Shown here in pieces: positions 61,975-64,000 of a stretch of 64,000 bases of DNA (positions are counted from its first letter, which is position 1; each line of letters starts with the position of its first letter). The position numbers and the translations under genes are program-made. Under the pieces are notes generated by a model. The model made no database searches. It was given only the letters and a program-made list of their open reading frames with translations, and was not told the DNA's origin. The DNA comes from Nitrospirales bacterium (GTDB lineage Bacteria; Nitrospirota; Nitrospiria; Nitrospirales; UBA8639): NCBI GenBank assembly GCA_031315915.1, contig JALDRK010000003.1, positions 62,001-126,000 on the forward strand. Direction: 5' to 3'.

Positions 61975-64000
61975 CTAGCTGGCTTCCTGGTATCCACATT
62001 CCTCTTTCTGGCACAAGATTTGTGTTCCAGCCTGTTTGCGGACTTTTTCAATAAGAAACGGAGAATGGCACTGAGGACAGGGTCTGTTGACCGGTTTGTC
62101 CCAGAGGGCAAACTTACAGGTGGGATATTTGCTGCATGAATAAAATGTTCGACCCTTTTTGGTCCGTTTCTGTACGAGATCTCCTTTACACCCTTCCGCC
62201 GGACACTTCACGCCCAATTTGAGCGGTTTGGTCGTTTTACATTCCGGGTATTGTGAACAGGCCAGAAAATTTCCGAACCGTCCACGTTTGACGACCATGG
62301 TGCTCCCACATTTTTCGCACGGTTCGTCGGACGTTTCAACCTGTTCTTCCACCACCTCAATTTTTCCGGTGTCATCCTTGGTAAATTCTTTGGTATTTTT
62401 GCACTCCGGATAGCCGGGGCAGGCGAGAAAGTGTCCGTGTCGTCCCCATTTCACGACCATGAGTTGCCCGCATTTTTCACAGGGAATGTCGGTGGGTTCT
62501 TCCTTCCCTTTTAAGTCCTCCATGTTGGTCTCGGCGGACTCGAGATCTTTCATGAACGGAAGGTAAAATTCCTTCACGGTTGTCACCCAGTCTTTTTCTC
62601 CTTCTTCAATCCCATCCAGCTCGTTTTCCATTTTCGCCGTGAATTCCACATCGAATACATCGGGGAAATGACCAATTAGCCGTTCATTGACTAAGGTTCC
62701 TAACTCCGTCGGCCGGAAACGGGCTTCTTCCTTCTCCACATAATGACGATCTTGAATAGTGGAAATAATGGTCGCATAGGTTGAAGGCCTGCCAATCCCC
62801 TTTTCTTCCATGGCGCGGATCAGCATGGCTTCATTGTATCGCGCCGGAGGTTGGGTAAAATGCTGTTTAGACTGTATTCCGGCCTCCTCTCCTTCCACCA
62901 GTGTGAGGGATTCTCCAACCGTGAGATGAGGCAGAGAAGAGTTCATCCCTTGGGTGCCTTCTTCCTCCGATGTCATACTTTCGGGAGAGGACTCCGTCTC
63001 CTCCCGGTAAACTCGCCGGAAACCGTCAAATTTCTCAACCGTACCGCTGGCCCTGAAGGTATATTGGTTGGCGTTGATGTCGACTTGGGTAATGAGATCG
63101 AGGCCATTGGTCATCTGGGATGCTACAAACCGGTTCCAAATCAATTTATACAGTTTGTACAGGTCGGGTTCGAGGAATGATCGAAGACTTTCCGGATCTC
63201 TAAGCACGGAAGTTGGACGAATGGCCTCATGTGCCTCCTGTGCGGCTTTTTGGGTTTTATATACATTGGGTTCTCTGGGAAGATAGGGATCGCCGAAGGA
63301 TTCCTGGATATACCCACGCAATTCGGTCAGGGCTTCAGGGGAAATCCGCGTGGAGTCCGTACGCATATACGTGATCAACCCCACTTGTCCTTCCCCGCCG
63401 ATCTCGATGCCCTCATACAGCCGTTGAGCCAGCATCATGGTTTTCTTGGCGGGAAACCGAAGCTTCCTGGCACTGTCCTGTTGCAAGCGGCTGGTCACAA
63501 ATGGGGGAGATGTGTTTCGCCGTTTTTCTTTTTGGTCAACGTTGGAAACCGAAAAAGCCGCCTGGTTCAGATCTTGTAGGATTTGAGCGGTTTGGGCTTC
63601 GGTGGTGATGGTGAGTCGTTCCCCGTTGGCCTCAATGAGTCTGGCCGGAAACGTCGGGGGCTGCTCCCCTGATAATGTTGCGGTAATGGTCCAATATTCT
63701 TCGGATTGAAACGCGTCACGCTCGGCTTCTCTCTCACAAATGACGCGCACTGCCACCGACTGGACCCGGCCGGCACTGAGCCCTCGCCGAATTTTTTTCC
63801 ATAACAGTGGACTCAGCAGATAGCCCACTAAGCGATCGAGGACCCGTCTCGCCTGCTGGGCATTGACCTTTTTCATGTTGATGGTACTGGGGGATTTGAT
63901 CGCCCGCTTGACTGCAGCTTCCGTAATTTCATTGAGCAGAATGCGATGGATGCGGGTTCCGTTGTCACTGAGTTCTTCGGCGATATGCCATGCGATAGCT
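61975..64000 (-). CDS. topA: DNA topoisomerase I (5' end outside window)
   Basis: The frame is open to the window edge (IAWHIAEELSDNGTRIHR... before the internal Met at 63876), so about 675 C-terminal residues are seen. The catalytic Tyr is in GLITYMRTDSTRISPEAL, EKGIGRPSTYATIISTIQDRHYV follows, and three C-terminal zinc ribbons are visible (CEKCGQLMVVKWGRHG..C, CEKCGSTMVVKRGRFG..C, CPAEGCKGDLVQKRT..C) plus a fourth CPQC motif at the end. Relaxes negative supercoils. Confidence 0.95.
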   Translation of the reverse strand, partial: AIAWHIAEELSDNGTRIHRILLNEITEAAVKRAIKSPSTINMKKVNAQQARRVLDRLVGYLLSPLLWKKIRRGLSAGRVQSVAVRVICEREAERDAFQSEEYWTITATLSGEQPPTFPARLIEANGERLTITTEAQTAQILQDLNQAAFSVSNVDQKEKRRNTSPPFVTSRLQQDSARKLRFPAKKTMMLAQRLYEGIEIGGEGQVGLITYMRTDSTRISPEALTELRGYIQESFGDPYLPREPNVYKTQKAAQEAHEAIRPTSVLRDPESLRSFLEPDLYKLYKLIWNRFVASQMTNGLDLITQVDINANQYTFRASGTVEKFDGFRRVYREETESSPESMTSEEEGTQGMNSSLPHLTVGESLTLVEGEEAGIQSKQHFTQPPARYNEAMLIRAMEEKGIGRPSTYATIISTIQDRHYVEKEEARFRPTELGTLVNERLIGHFPDVFDVEFTAKMENELDGIEEGEKDWVTTVKEFYLPFMKDLESAETNMEDLKGKEEPTDIPCEKCGQLMVVKWGRHGHFLACPGYPECKNTKEFTKDDTGKIEVVEEQVETSDEPCEKCGSTMVVKRGRFGNFLACSQYPECKTTKPLKLGVKCPAEGCKGDLVQKRTKKGRTFYSCSKYPTCKFALWDKPVNRPCPQCHSPFLIEKVRKQAGTQILCQKEECGYQEAS

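Overview
The window is one continuous chromosomal stretch of moderate GC from a Gram-negative-type bacterium. TonB receptors, LipB, YbgC, ClpXP, SRP RNA next to dnaX-ybaB-recR, many hybrid sensory proteins and a deoxyhypusine-synthase-like gene beside GmhA are compatible with the phylum Nitrospirota (Nitrospira-like). This is an inference from gene style and order; no database comparison was possible.

Layout: (1) 1-10.6 kb is mostly housekeeping: dCTP deaminase (cut by the window edge), two glycosyltransferase-type genes, an SDR, a GIY-YIG gene embedded in three copies of a dispersed repeat, lipB-ybgC behind a stand-alone CRISPR-type CARF gene with no array nearby, then gmhA, a deoxyhypusine-synthase-like gene and an NtrC-type regulator. 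(2) 10.7-19.7 kb, all on the minus strand, is a RiPP cluster of the thiazole/oxazole (TOMM) type: TonB receptor, a 54-residue precursor ending in SLCTCCCCA, E1-like leader-binding protein, YcaO cyclodehydratase, SagB-type dehydrogenase, a HEXXGH metalloprotein and a flavin amine oxidase. (3) 20.5-25.6 kb is a sensory operon (periplasmic binding protein, histidine kinase, receiver-PAS protein) preceded by the wreck of a second TonB receptor. (4) 26-29.6 kb carries ApaH, a frameshifted hydrolase, MOSC and methyltransferase genes and tRNA-Gln.

(5) 29,603-43,136 is a genomic island inserted at tRNA-Gln and bounded by a perfect 44-bp direct repeat of the tRNA 3' end. Its mobility genes (integrase, primase-helicase) are broken by frameshifts, but its cargo is intact. 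The main cargo is a tight five-gene operon: a TIR-SLOG fusion, a ThsB-like TIR protein, an Nmad2-like protein, a MazG-like pyrophosphohydrolase and a protein of the hypermodified-base (5-hmdU kinase helical/thymine pyrophosphorylase-like) family. I read it as a candidate nucleotide-centred anti-phage system related to, but distinct from, Thoeris.

(6) 43.3-49.9 kb holds further receiver/PAS/histidine-kinase genes and a nitroreductase. (7) 50-64 kb is housekeeping: TraB/GumN, DsrE, a class II aldolase-like protein, a lysine-rich histone-like protein, recR-ybaB-dnaX, SRP RNA, tRNA-Ser, tRNA-Leu, tig-clpP-clpX and the 3' part of topA.

A shared DNA signal, tandem GTATC-N6-GATAC palindromes spaced 21-22 bp apart, lies 130-240 bp upstream of four separate minus-strand genes: the cluster's TonB receptor, both receiver-PAS proteins and a zinc-ribbon protein. 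It suggests one regulon linking the RiPP cluster to the two-component genes.
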